From Candidatus Binatia bacterium (GTDB lineage Bacteria; Desulfobacterota; Binatia; UBA1149; JAJCZL01), in assembly GCA_028278325.1 (NCBI GenBank), contig JANQEO010000377.1:1-44926 (forward strand): a stretch of DNA of 44,926 bases. The letters are read 5' to 3'. Under the pieces are notes generated by a model. It searched no databases. It was not told the origin of the DNA and saw nothing but the letters and a program-made list of their open reading frames with translations. Positions 1-8,874 of this stretch are shown piece by piece. Made by a program: the position numbers and the translations under genes. How positions within the stretch are numbered: position 1 is the first letter of the stretch; the number at the start of each line of letters is the position of its first letter.

Positions 1-1440
1 GAGAGCCAGCAGCAGGTGAAGCTGCCGCCCGATCCGGAGAAGAAGGAGCGTAGCGGGTACGCGCGCACACCCGGCGACAGTGGCATCGGGTATTCGGCGG
101 GGTTCTTCTACAACAAGCAGGGGCAGGGCCACGGTCGCCTGGTTACCGGCTCGATGACGACCGCGGGGCTCGGCGTCGTCCTCATCGTCCGCGACTGCTA
201 CGGCAAGAGCATCCCGAAGCGGGTCGACAACAAGATCCGCCGAATCGTGACCCTCGGTCTGAACTGGATGCGCAAGAACTGGAGTGTCACCGAGAACCCC
301 GGCATGGGCGGCGGAGGACGCCGTGGGGGCCGCGGGATGCGCGGCAACATGTGGCACTACTACTACCTCTACGGCCTCGAGCGGGTGGGCTCGCTGCTCA
401 TGGAGGAGGTCATCGCCGGACACGCGTGGTATCTCGAGGGATCACGGGTCCTCGTGCGTCAGCAGGCGAACGACGGGTCGTGGCTGGGCGGACAGGGCGA
501 GCAGCCCGATACGTGTTTCGCACTGCTGTTCCTGCGACGCGCGACGTGGGCCGGCCGCACCACCGGGAGGGGAGCCGAGACCGAACCAGTCGCCGACCTT
601 CATGGGACCGAATCGGGCGACGTCCGCCTCAAGGGGCAGGGCTCGTCGTCCCTTGCCATGTGGGTGGACGGCTTCGCACCGAAGATCCTGCAGCGGTGGC
701 AGCGCGGTCAGAACAAGACTGATCTGCGCATCATCCGGGTCGACTACTTCGTCGATGGAAAGCCCGCGAAGACCGTGGAAGGCAGCCAGGCCCGCATCTG
801 GAAAGGCGAGACCTTCGCTGCCAAGCACGAGTTCGAGCGGCCCGGAAGCTACACCGTGACCGCGAAGGTGCACGTGCTTCCGCCGGGCGCGAAACGGCGC
901 GACGCGGATACCGAGCTCGTCGTCCTCGAGAGCGGCTCGTTCAAGGTCGAGGTGGCGCGTGTCGCGGATGCCTCGGCCGAAGAGATGTCACGTGCGCTCG
1001 AAGGGAACCGCGTGAGGAGCGCGTCCGTGTCTGTCGAAGCGACCTCGAACCGCAGTCTCCTCGAGAAGAGCGGGGCGGCCGTCGACGGGCGGGAAGCGAC
1101 GGGGTGGGTCTGCCGTGCCTCGGACGCCACGCCCACGATCACCCTCCGGTTCAAGAAGACGGTGAAGGCCAACCACGTCATGCTCACGCAGTCGTTCCGC
1201 CGCAGCGCGGGCGGTCGTGGGCGCCGTGGTCGCGAGCCCATCCGTCGCGTGAAGCGGGTGGAGATCCGCGTCAACAACGCCAAGAAGCCGACCGTCACCG
1301 CAGCGCTCGACTCCGAGGGCCGCCCGTCTCGGATCGACCTCCCGAAGGAGATGCGCGTAAGGAGCCTTCGCATCACCGTCGTCGAGCGCGCGGTCATGGA
1401 CAACGGCGCCTGCGGATTCACCGAGATCTACGTCTACTGA
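1..1440 (+). CDS. Terpenoid-cyclase-toroid protein with C-terminal discoidin-like domain (5' partial)
   Basis: The frame is open from base 1 and the gene begins outside the window; a GTG at 16 is unlikely to be the start. The first ~180 residues look like the alpha/alpha-toroid of squalene-cyclase/prenyltransferase-type proteins: helical repeats with G-rich turns, including SMTTAGLGVV, MWHYYYLYGLERVG and DGSWLGG, and a Cys in DTCFALLFL. The middle (~230-310) is an Ig/PKD-like beta region. The last ~130 residues (DGREATGW, ITLRFKKTVKANHVML, GFTEIYVY) match the pattern of F5/8 type C (discoidin) domains that bind carbohydrate. This architecture is common among planctomycete exported proteins of unknown role; the family link is known, but any substrate is unknown. 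It converges on the next gene, leaving 33 bases between stops. Confidence 0.75.
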   Translation, partial: ESQQQVKLPPDPEKKERSGYARTPGDSGIGYSAGFFYNKQGQGHGRLVTGSMTTAGLGVVLIVRDCYGKSIPKRVDNKIRRIVTLGLNWMRKNWSVTENPGMGGGGRRGGRGMRGNMWHYYYLYGLERVGSLLMEEVIAGHAWYLEGSRVLVRQQANDGSWLGGQGEQPDTCFALLFLRRATWAGRTTGRGAETEPVADLHGTESGDVRLKGQGSSSLAMWVDGFAPKILQRWQRGQNKTDLRIIRVDYFVDGKPAKTVEGSQARIWKGETFAAKHEFERPGSYTVTAKVHVLPPGAKRRDADTELVVLESGSFKVEVARVADASAEEMSRALEGNRVRSASVSVEATSNRSLLEKSGAAVDGREATGWVCRASDATPTITLRFKKTVKANHVMLTQSFRRSAGGRGRRGREPIRRVKRVEIRVNNAKKPTVTAALDSEGRPSRIDLPKEMRVRSLRITVVERAVMDNGACGFTEIYVY

Positions 1441-1473
1441 GCCCCCGGCTTTTGCCCCCGGCGGGAAAGCGGC

Positions 1474-2760
1474 TCACCCGGCTGATTCGACCAGGGACCA
1501 GGCCATCGCGTGCCGGGCCACGTCGGCCAGCCACTCCGACAACGGATCCTGATGCCACTGCAACGGGTTCATCGGGACCGTTCCGATGGCGCCGTCCGCT
1601 CGCAGCGTCTTGCCGTGGTACGCCACGATCGGTGCGGCGGCCCACGCGATCTTGGGGCGGCGCTTGATGGGGCAGCCCGCGATGCGGACGAGGTTCTCGA
1701 GCTCGATCAGGTCGAGGTAGCGCCCCTTGGCGACGTGGTCCTGAGTGCTGGTCAGCAGGGTCGCGTCGAGGACGAACGCGTCCGGACCACCCGGTCCCGG
1801 GGTGACGAACAGGTAGTCGGGCGTGACGTCGTCTCCGCGAACGCACTTGAACCCGCTCGGGTGCCGGCCCTTGCGCGGGAGTCGTGGCTCGACCCACAGG
1901 TCGATCGAATGCCCCCGACGATGGAACGTGACGAGGCCGCCCAGGAAGATGGCACCGACCGGGTCGTCGCGGAGCTCCCACCCGAGCTCGGAGAGGGTCT
2001 CGACGATCTTCACCCCGCACCAGCGCTGATACAGGTAGGGCAGGTCCGCCATCGCCGTCTCAGGGTCGAGAAGGCCGACCAGGTGGACGGGCAGGACGGC
2101 TTGTGGATCGATGAGTCCCGGTGCGAGCCGCCGCAGGGTCACCCACGCCTGCGTCGGTGGGTACGGGCTCGGCGCGAGATGGGTCGGGATGGGACGCGGC
2201 CCGGCGGCGCGCTGGACACTCTGCATCGCTCGTCGGAGCCGCGAGCGTGTCTCCTGCAGCCGCAGGACCATGGTGCGGAGGCCTGACTCGTCGGCCTGGG
2301 CCCACACCGATCGACCGCGGCGGGCGGCAAGCGCTTCGGCAACGCGCTTCTCCGTACGCTCCTGCGTTTCGATGAGGAGGTCGCGTTGCCGGTCGAGCAG
2401 GTACAGCAGCCAGCGCAGTGCGCGCGGTGAGCTCTCCGGCAGGGGCACCATCTTGACCCAGCGCCGAGGCATGACGCGGCCGTCGTGAACGCGGTAGTCG
2501 GCCGGACGCCGTGACAGGGTCGCCCCCGTCGGGATGGGCGTGACGTTCTCGACGTACCTCGTGGGCGCCTCGACCGACTCGAGCTCACGAAGCAGTCGCG
2601 GAACGAGGGAGGTGAGCGAGTCGATGGCGTGGACCAGACTCGCACCGCCGCCGGCCCCCCGGACGCGCGTGCGGCGGCCGCGCGTATCGATTCCCGTCTG
2701 CAGCAGGTCCGCCGAGAACGCCTTGAGGTCGTCGATGATGCGCTCGGCGAGGTCGTTCAT
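1474..2760 (-). CDS. McrC-like / DUF2357-type nuclease-like partner of an AAA+ ATPase
   Basis: 428 residues. The ATG at 2760 overlaps the stop of the upstream ATPase gene (ATGA), so the two are translationally coupled. The N-terminal half is helical with a long Arg/Glu-rich stretch (~130-185). The C-terminal half contains TPDYLFVTP followed by FVLDATLL, which I read as the D...(D/E)xK-like core of a PD-(D/E)XK fold; the usual catalytic Lys is replaced (DAT), so activity is uncertain. Pairing of an McrB-like AAA+ with a DUF2357/McrC-like protein is a known layout of McrBC-type restriction and related conflict systems. The family call rests mainly on context. An alternative is a non-nuclease adaptor. 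Confidence 0.55.
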   Translation of the reverse strand: MNDLAERIIDDLKAFSADLLQTGIDTRGRRTRVRGAGGGASLVHAIDSLTSLVPRLLRELESVEAPTRYVENVTPIPTGATLSRRPADYRVHDGRVMPRRWVKMVPLPESSPRALRWLLYLLDRQRDLLIETQERTEKRVAEALAARRGRSVWAQADESGLRTMVLRLQETRSRLRRAMQSVQRAAGPRPIPTHLAPSPYPPTQAWVTLRRLAPGLIDPQAVLPVHLVGLLDPETAMADLPYLYQRWCGVKIVETLSELGWELRDDPVGAIFLGGLVTFHRRGHSIDLWVEPRLPRKGRHPSGFKCVRGDDVTPDYLFVTPGPGGPDAFVLDATLLTSTQDHVAKGRYLDLIELENLVRIAGCPIKRRPKIAWAAAPIVAYHGKTLRADGAIGTVPMNPLQWHQDPLSEWLADVARHAMAWSLVESAG

Positions 2761-4562
2761 GCCTGCGTGACGTCCTGGCCCTCCTCGAGCATCTCCTTCC
2801 ACGACGCGATCGCGCTGGCACAGCGGCGGAGCTTCGCTCCATGACCGTCGGCCCAGTGGCCGAGGTCGCGCAGCACCTGGTGGTCGCTCGGGTCGCCGGA
2901 GAGCAGGCGGATCTTGGTGAGCACCTCCTGGAGCAGGACGAGGTCGAGGGCGTCCCATTCCGTCACGCGCAGGTGGTCCAGGTGGGAAACGCACTGCTTG
3001 AGAGACAAGGCGCTGCGGAAGGAGAACGTCGCTCCCTTGGAACGGATGAGGAAGCTGAGGTCGGTAATGGCGCTGACCATGTCGGGATCGAGATCGAGAC
3101 CCGCCTCGGCCAGCGCGCGACGCGGCTCCATGGTCAACTCGACGATCGCGATCCGGTCGAGCACGCGAGGCGACAACGGGCGTGTCGTGAGGTCGCTGTT
3201 GATCGTCGCGACGAACCTGACGTTCGGAGCGAGGAAGACTCCGGAAGCGTCCGCACCCTTGAGGCCAGCGACCTGACTGCCGCCGAGCTCGATGGTGCGC
3301 TCGTGCCGGTTCTCGGCCGGGTACTGACAGCGCACGAGAACGTCCGAGAGCCAGTACTCGGGCTGGCTGAGGTTGAACTCCTCGAACACGACGAGCCGGT
3401 TGCGTCGGTCCCCCTTGTCCCACGCCTGCTCCGCCGCGAACAGGAACCGGGTGAAGTTCGTCGCCTCGAACGAGTTGTCGATCGGGTTGATGTGACCGAG
3501 CAGGTCCTCGCGGCCGCGCCAGGTCGATGACACGGGGACGACCAGGGTGCGCTCGCGTGCCGGGTCCTCGATGAGGTTGAGTGCCAGCGTGCTCTTCCCC
3601 ACCCCGGGCTCGCCGCGAAACACCAGGAGCGGCTTGGTGAGCGAGCCGACGAGGATCGCGGTCAGCGCGTCCTCGCCGTAGCGATCGACGATCGCGTCCC
3701 GCATGTTCGTCTCGACCAGCTGTCCGTTCTCGTCGGACTTGACGCCGGCCGTCACCTCGGCCTTCACTTTGAGGCGGGTCGGTGGCGGCGGCGGCTCCTC
3801 CTCGACGACTTTGGACTGGAGCAGCTTCGTGAAGCTGCGGAACGGACGATTGGCGCCGGTGGCCGTGCTGCCCTCGAAGCTCTTCGCGGGCGGCGCCGTC
3901 GCCGGACTGAACTTCTGCGTGTGACTGCCGGCGACCCGGAGCCACTCGTCGAGATAGTCGTGGAACGACTGCAAGCGCCGGCGCGACTCGGCGTGAACCG
4001 GATCGTTCCACTCACGCTCGGCCGCACTCCACGCCTCGTGAAAGACGCGGTCGACGGCGCGCCGCTCGATCTGTTTCACGTACGCGCCCCCCGCCGTCTG
4101 GTAGTAGGGCCTCTGGATGCGGAGCTCGGGAAACAGCGCCCATCCGTCGGGGTAGGGATGCACGTGGTAGTGAACGTGAGGACCGACGGTGCGCCGATCG
4201 ACCGACTGGATCCGGTACGCGCCGAAGACGTGGAACGTGCGGTTGGCCGAGTCGCGCACGCCGCGTGGCTCCTGGAACGCAGGTCCCCACAGGAGCAGCA
4301 CCTGATCGTCGAGCGCCTTGTTGTTCGACTCGACGATCCACCCGACGCCGCTCTGCGGGATCACCAGCTGAGGTGCCTGGGGATCGAACGCGTGCATGTG
4401 GAAGCAACGCGGGTCCTTGCGCTCGCAGTAATCTTCGCGGAAGTGCGCCTCCGCGCCGCAGTTCCATGATCCGGCCTGCTCGCAGATGGAACCGTTCCAC
4501 ATGTGCCGGTGGGCGTTGATGGCGCAACCGAGCGCGTTGCCGGGGACGAGCGTGAAGGTCAT
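2757..4562 (-). CDS. McrB-like AAA+ ATPase with Cys/His-rich N-terminal domain
   Basis: 601 residues from the ATG at 4562 (MTFTLVPGN); the frame stays open further upstream but that stretch overlaps the divergent gene and is not protein-like. Residues 1-110 are rich in Cys and His (HRHMWNGSICEQ, WNCGAEAHF, DYCERKDPRCFHMH), suggesting a metal-binding sensor module. The AAA+ core has Walker A GEPGVGKST (~317-325), Walker B LVVFEEFN (~390-397), sensor-1-like FVATINSD and an Arg-finger-like LSPRVLDR. This is the pattern of McrB/dynein-like AAA+ motors. The downstream gene is its coupled partner. The expected role is recognition and restriction of foreign or modified nucleic acid; that role is inferred. 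A MoxR-type chaperone is the alternative. Confidence 0.7.
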   Translation of the reverse strand: MTFTLVPGNALGCAINAHRHMWNGSICEQAGSWNCGAEAHFREDYCERKDPRCFHMHAFDPQAPQLVIPQSGVGWIVESNNKALDDQVLLLWGPAFQEPRGVRDSANRTFHVFGAYRIQSVDRRTVGPHVHYHVHPYPDGWALFPELRIQRPYYQTAGGAYVKQIERRAVDRVFHEAWSAAEREWNDPVHAESRRRLQSFHDYLDEWLRVAGSHTQKFSPATAPPAKSFEGSTATGANRPFRSFTKLLQSKVVEEEPPPPPTRLKVKAEVTAGVKSDENGQLVETNMRDAIVDRYGEDALTAILVGSLTKPLLVFRGEPGVGKSTLALNLIEDPARERTLVVPVSSTWRGREDLLGHINPIDNSFEATNFTRFLFAAEQAWDKGDRRNRLVVFEEFNLSQPEYWLSDVLVRCQYPAENRHERTIELGGSQVAGLKGADASGVFLAPNVRFVATINSDLTTRPLSPRVLDRIAIVELTMEPRRALAEAGLDLDPDMVSAITDLSFLIRSKGATFSFRSALSLKQCVSHLDHLRVTEWDALDLVLLQEVLTKIRLLSGDPSDHQVLRDLGHWADGHGAKLRRCASAIASWKEMLEEGQDVTQA

Positions 4563-4602
4563 GATGGGGGTTCCAACCACGATCCTAACGCGAGGGCTGA
4601 AT

Positions 4603-5919
4603 ATGGGACAGGCGAACCGATCAGGCGTGCTCGTGACCGCACTCATTGCCTTGCTCTGCGCCCGTTGGCCCGCGCAAGACCACGGCGAACGTCCGCACCT
4701 CTCTTTGGCCATCGACGCGGCTCGTTGGATATCGACCCAGATTCAACGGACTGATCACGGTGTGCGGTGGGCCTCCAAAGCGGATCAGAAGCGTTCGGCT
4801 GTCGACCATCTCTACAGCGGTGGAGCGGGTGTCATTCTGTTCCTCTTGGAGCTGCACGCCGCTACCGACGATCAGCGTTGGCTGACCATGGCGACCGAGG
4901 GGGGGAACGAAATGGTCGCGCGCATGGAGAAGATCGCCGAAGGACCGGCGGGGCTGTACACCGGCGCGGCTGGCGTCGGCTTCGCGCTGGAGGCTCTGCA
5001 CGCGCGTACGGGCGAGGACAGGTTCCGACGCGCTTCGGGAGTCTGCCGCATGCGTCTCGCGGCGCGCGCCCGCCCCGGCGAGGGCGGCGTAGATTGGGGT
5101 CCGGTCACCGACATCATCTCCGGAACGTCCGGGACGGGGCTCTGGTTGGCGCAGGCACCATCGACGTTGCCCGTGGCAGTGCGTGCGGGACGCCGGTTGT
5201 TGACGCTCGGCAAGGAGACGAAGCACGGAACATCGTGGGCCATGAGTCCCGGCTACGCGCGCGTCATGCCGAACTTCTCCCACGGCACCGCTGGCGTGGC
5301 GTACTTCCTCGCGGACCTCCACGCGCGGACCCGGGACCGCCGCTTCCTCGACGGCGCGCTCGCCGGCGCACGCCACCTCCTCGCCATCGCGGACAAGAGC
5401 AAGGGGCTGCGGATCCACCACCACGCTCCGGGCGGAGAGGATCTCTACTACCTCGGCTGGTGTCACGGCCCTCCCGGCACGGCCCGGCTGTTCTGGCGGC
5501 TGTGGCGGATCACCGGCGAGGCAGAGTGGAAGAAGCGCGCGATCGCGTGCGCGGATGCCGTCCTGGCGAGCGGCATCCCCAAGAGTCGCACCGCCGGCTT
5601 CTGGGAGAACGTCGGTCAGTGCTGCGGCACGGCAGGCGTCGCGGATTTCCTCCTCTCGCTGCATCGCGGAACCGGAGAGCGGCGTTTTCTCGACGCCTGC
5701 GCGCCCTTCACGAAGGATCTCCACGAGCGGGCTCGCGTGGCGGGGGCGACCGGAAGGAGCTGGGTGCAGGCCGAGCACCGCGTGCGTCCCGACCTGCTCG
5801 AGGCCCAGACGGGATGGGCGCAGGGGGCGGCCGGTATCGGAATGTGGTTCCTGCGTCGGGACGCGCAGCAGACAGGCCGCAAGCTGGTGATCCGGTTGCC
5901 CGACGATCCGTGGAACTGA
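4603..5919 (+). CDS. Exported LanC-like alpha/alpha-toroid protein
   Basis: 438 residues from the ATG at 4603, with GAGGG just upstream. The N-terminus (VLVTALIALLCARWPAQ) is a signal peptide, which is unusual because LanC cyclases are cytoplasmic. Seven G-x-x-G toroid turns are visible: SGGAGVILFL, TGAAGVGFAL, SGTSGTGLWL, SHGTAGVAYF, CHGPPGTARL, CCGTAGVADF, QGAAGIGMWF. In LanC the zinc ligands are Cys, Cys and His (WCxG and CHG). Here WCHG gives Cys287, but the second site reads QCCG (Cys340-Cys341), replacing the His by Cys. No lanthipeptide precursor or LanM/LanB gene is nearby, so a lanthionine role is unproven; a glycan- or peptide-acting toroid is equally possible. It is divergent from the McrB-like gene with only 40 bases between. 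Confidence 0.75.
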   Translation: MGQANRSGVLVTALIALLCARWPAQDHGERPHLSLAIDAARWISTQIQRTDHGVRWASKADQKRSAVDHLYSGGAGVILFLLELHAATDDQRWLTMATEGGNEMVARMEKIAEGPAGLYTGAAGVGFALEALHARTGEDRFRRASGVCRMRLAARARPGEGGVDWGPVTDIISGTSGTGLWLAQAPSTLPVAVRAGRRLLTLGKETKHGTSWAMSPGYARVMPNFSHGTAGVAYFLADLHARTRDRRFLDGALAGARHLLAIADKSKGLRIHHHAPGGEDLYYLGWCHGPPGTARLFWRLWRITGEAEWKKRAIACADAVLASGIPKSRTAGFWENVGQCCGTAGVADFLLSLHRGTGERRFLDACAPFTKDLHERARVAGATGRSWVQAEHRVRPDLLEAQTGWAQGAAGIGMWFLRRDAQQTGRKLVIRLPDDPWN

Positions 5920-5935
5920 CCCTCGGCGCAGGGTC
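5918..5935. terminator. Hairpin between convergent genes
   Basis: A perfect 6-bp stem (GACCCT/AGGGTC) with a 6-base loop starts at the stop codon of the LanC-like gene and lies before the stop of the convergent glycosyltransferase. There is no T-tract, so it is only a weak candidate for a bidirectional terminator. Confidence 0.35.
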
Positions 5936-5941
5936 CGTCGA

Positions 5942-7069
5942 TCACCCGCCCAACACGTCGTCGTACACCTGGACCGTGCGGGCGCACATGCCCTCGATGG
6001 AGTGCAGCAGTGTCGCGCGCTCGCGACCGACCCTGCCGAACTCCCGCATCCGGTCCCTGTCGCCGAGCGCGACGTGGAGGGCCTCGCCGAGGGCGTCACC
6101 GTCCTGCTGTGCGTAGAGCACGCCGCTCGCCATCGGAGCGACGAGCTGCTCGTTGCCGCCGATGCGCGTCGCGACCACGGGGACCCCACGGAACATGGCT
6201 TCGAGGATCGTGAAAGGCATCCCCTCGTAGCGCGAGGTATTCACCAGTACGTCCAGCCCACAGAGCAGGTCAGCCGCGTCGGGGCGGAACCCGTAACACC
6301 GGGTGACGTCGCCGAGCTCGAGCTCACCGATGCGGGCCTCGGTGGCTTGGAACAGCGGTCCGTCACCGACGAACGCGAAGCGCACGTCCGGGATGACGCC
6401 GTTGATGCGACGCATCCCTTCCACCATGAGATCGGGATCCTTCTGCTCTGTGAATCGCCCGACCCAGCCGACGACGACGTGGTGCGGCTCGAATCCCAGC
6501 TCGGCCCGCGCCGCGACGCGTCGCTCGGGCGACGGGTCACCCGGGTCGGGGATGCCGTTGGGCACTACGAACACGCGACCCTGGTGGTGTGGCCGAGCTT
6601 CGACCGCGGTGCGGCCGACGACCGTGTTGACGATCGTGGCTGCCGTACCGCGCGTCGCGAGCCGGTGGCGGAAGGGGAGTGGGCCACCGTCGAAGACCGA
6701 CGTCGGTAGGTGCTCGGTGCACACGAACTTGCCCCGCATCGCCATGCGCGCGGCCGTCATCGCGCCATTGCACGCGCGCGGGTCCGTGAGGTTGAAGTGC
6801 AGGATGTCGGGGCGGTGCGTCGCGAAGTAGCGAAAGGCCTTGAGGAACGCGCCGCGCGCCTTCAGCGTGGGAATCGCCGGCAGTCGCTTGACGGGCACGC
6901 CCGCCTCGGACAGCTCGGCCGCCATGGGGTCGACGCCTCCGCTCTCGGAGCAGACGACCTCCACGGACCAGTCATCCTTCGGAAGGCCACGCGCCAGCTC
7001 CACCAGATAGCGCTCAGCGCCGGCGTAGAGCGGCGCGTCGCTGAACAGGAGGACGCGTCGAGCGGACAT
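5942..7069 (-). CDS. GT4-family glycosyltransferase (GT-B fold)
   Basis: 375 residues from the ATG at 7069 (MSARRVLLFSDAP). The N-terminal Rossmann domain has YAGAERYLVELARGL, typical of the acceptor half of GT4 enzymes. The C-terminal half shows VPNGIPDPG, GRFTEQKDPDLMVEGM, FVGDGPL and the donor-binding ExxxxGxxxxE-like segment SRYEGMPFTILEAM followed by GVPVVAT, ending with the GGNEQLV loop. It transfers a nucleotide-activated sugar, most likely in exopolysaccharide or envelope-glycan assembly, which fits the polymerase and WecA-like genes at 10.3-13.3 kb. Donor and acceptor cannot be told from sequence. A small exported protein gene lies 59 bases upstream on the same strand. Confidence 0.9.
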   Translation of the reverse strand: MSARRVLLFSDAPLYAGAERYLVELARGLPKDDWSVEVVCSESGGVDPMAAELSEAGVPVKRLPAIPTLKARGAFLKAFRYFATHRPDILHFNLTDPRACNGAMTAARMAMRGKFVCTEHLPTSVFDGGPLPFRHRLATRGTAATIVNTVVGRTAVEARPHHQGRVFVVPNGIPDPGDPSPERRVAARAELGFEPHHVVVGWVGRFTEQKDPDLMVEGMRRINGVIPDVRFAFVGDGPLFQATEARIGELELGDVTRCYGFRPDAADLLCGLDVLVNTSRYEGMPFTILEAMFRGVPVVATRIGGNEQLVAPMASGVLYAQQDGDALGEALHVALGDRDRMREFGRVGRERATLLHSIEGMCARTVQVYDDVLGG

Positions 7070-7128
7070 GGCTGCGGGATCATGCCATACCCGCCCGCAG
7101 TCGGGAAGAACGGCACGCGATGTCGGAT

Positions 7129-7467
7129 CTACTGGATGACGCCGCTGTCGTTCCAGCGATCGCCACCGCTCGTTCCGAGGCGCACCTCCCAGGTGTCGCC
7201 ACTCTTGTCGATGGGCACGGTCCAAGACACGCTGCCGTTCGCGGCATTGATCGTGCCGGTGTGGACCACGTGGCCGCCACAGCGGATCACGACCTCGACC
7301 GGGTACTCGGGCGCGGCGGCGACGCGAACCGTGAGCGTGCCTGGGGAGGTGACCGGCGTGTTGATGTTGACGATCCAGGTCGGCGGATCAAACGCGGCTG
7401 CTCCGAGAAGCAGTGGCATTGCCAGGAGGAAACAGACGGAGAGCGCACGTCGCCTGTCAGTGATCAT
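7129..7467 (-). CDS. Small exported beta-rich (Ig-like) protein
   Basis: 112 residues from the ATG at 7467. RRRALSVCFLLAMPLLLGAAA is a signal peptide. The mature ~85 residues alternate hydrophobic and polar positions (TLTVRVAAAP, VEVVIRCGGHVV, SVSWTVP, TWEVRLG), as in a single Ig/fibronectin-type beta sandwich. No catalytic motif is seen. It could be transcribed with the glycosyltransferase downstream. The function is unknown. Confidence 0.6.
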   Translation of the reverse strand: MITDRRRALSVCFLLAMPLLLGAAAFDPPTWIVNINTPVTSPGTLTVRVAAAPEYPVEVVIRCGGHVVHTGTINAANGSVSWTVPIDKSGDTWEVRLGTSGGDRWNDSGVIQ

Positions 7468-7650
7468 GTCGGGTGTACCTGGGTTCGGGGGGGGGCAGTG
7501 AAGGAGTGAGGCCTCGCGCCAATCGAGGCCCGTCAGGGGAGAACGGCTCAAGCAAGCCGGCGGGGACGGCGCTCAGACGCTGGCTGCCGCCCTCGCGGGA
7601 AGGCTACCCCGCGACGCGGGCGCAGGCGGTGTCCGTCTACGGAAACGGAC

Positions 7651-8838
7651 TCAGCGCTTCAGTGCGCGACGTGCGCGCTCACCGACGGCGTCGTTGCGAT
7701 CAGCCAGGGCGCTGAGAACCGCCTTCCATCGGTCCTCCTTCGTCCTCAGCAACAGCGCGTCGGCGGCGTAGCAACGCATCGCTGGGTCGGTGTGCTCCAA
7801 GGCGATTCCCTGCAGGCGGGAGCGGGATTGCGCGTTGCCGGCGTCGTCCATGATCCGAGCGCAGGCAAAAGCTGCGCGTGCGTGAACGTCAGGTTGCCAG
7901 CTGCCGTAGTCGCCCAGCAGGACCTCCAGGCAGATCTCGGCTCCGTTGGGGAATCCTCCGAACCCGAGGCGATCGACGAGGCAGCCCACCACGGGGGGCG
8001 CCGGCACGCTCTGGGCGCGCCGCAACAGGCTGACGATGACGCCTTCGTCGGAAGGGCCCAGCAGCGGGGCGAGGGGAATCACGTGGACGCTCATTGCCCC
8101 GGCCTCGTCTGCGCGGAGCGCTCGCTCCAGGAGCAGCGGACGGAGTGACGTCGACCCGAGGCGCAGGATCAGCGGTCCGATGGCGCAGCTCTGCCGGGTG
8201 AACGACAGTCGGTCGTCGTTCAGCAGGAGCAGCAGCGCGACCACCTCCCGGCGCGAGGCCACGTCGAGTTCGGCTGCGCCAAGTCGCTTCAACTCAGCTT
8301 TGACGGCAGGGTGGTCGACGAGCTCCTCGGACTCGGGACCCGGCGGCAGAATCCGAGCGAGCATGGCAGACGGCGCGACCGGATCCCTGGACGCGGTCAG
8401 GCTACCGACGACCGCTACGATCCCGTCGAAATCCTGAGCCTCGACGGGAGTGCGCGGCCACGGGGCCGCGCCACCAGCCACGGCGGCGCGGTCGTCACCC
8501 TGGCTGAACTCCCAGGCGACGAATGCGCCACCGACGATCAGGGTGAGCGCGGCGACGAGTACCCACCCGCGCACGCGCGGAGTGGGTGTCGTCACCGTCG
8601 GCTCGGACGCGGGCTCCATTGCGAGGTCGACCATCGCGCGCATCGTGAGCGAGTCGACGAGTGCGCGCCGGGCGACCCCGTCGGCGCGCAACTCGTCTTC
8701 AAACGCGAGGGCCTCTTCTTCCTCCAATCGCCCGTCGAGAAAATGCTCGACGCGCTCGAGAAGCCGTTCGTCCGGCCGTTCTTCCTCGGGCTGGGTCACG
8801 GGTGCCTTGATCCAACTCCTCTCTGCTTCACTGTCCAT
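7651..8838 (-). CDS. Anti-sigma-like membrane protein with periplasmic HEAT-like repeats
   Basis: 395 residues from the ATG at 8838; a TTG at 8865 is an alternative start. Residues ~25-75 (VEHFLDGRLEEEEALAFEDEL, DSLTMRAMVDLAM) match the N-terminal domain found in many planctomycete anti-sigma and FecR-like proteins, but without the HxxxCxxC zinc motif. One membrane helix follows (GWVLVAALTLIVGGAFVAW). The C-terminal ~250 residues are helical HEAT-like repeats ending in ALADRNDAVGERARRAL. It could tether and release a regulator in response to an extracytoplasmic cue. No sigma factor gene is adjacent, so the partner is unknown. Confidence 0.6.
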   Translation of the reverse strand: MDSEAERSWIKAPVTQPEEERPDERLLERVEHFLDGRLEEEEALAFEDELRADGVARRALVDSLTMRAMVDLAMEPASEPTVTTPTPRVRGWVLVAALTLIVGGAFVAWEFSQGDDRAAVAGGAAPWPRTPVEAQDFDGIVAVVGSLTASRDPVAPSAMLARILPPGPESEELVDHPAVKAELKRLGAAELDVASRREVVALLLLLNDDRLSFTRQSCAIGPLILRLGSTSLRPLLLERALRADEAGAMSVHVIPLAPLLGPSDEGVIVSLLRRAQSVPAPPVVGCLVDRLGFGGFPNGAEICLEVLLGDYGSWQPDVHARAAFACARIMDDAGNAQSRSRLQGIALEHTDPAMRCYAADALLLRTKEDRWKAVLSALADRNDAVGERARRALKR

Positions 8839-8874
8839 CGCACCAAACAGGAGGGGCGCTGGCAACCGCGGGCC

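Noticed and set aside
1441..1462. Direct repeat GCCCCCGGC x2 between convergent stops
   Set aside because: Nine bases in a very GC-rich genome; likely chance.
4621..6189. 522-codon open frame on the minus strand
   Set aside because: It lies antisense to the LanC-like gene and glycosyltransferase end, both well supported; the translation is Arg/Ala/Pro-rich and low in family signal, as expected for GC-rich shadow frames.
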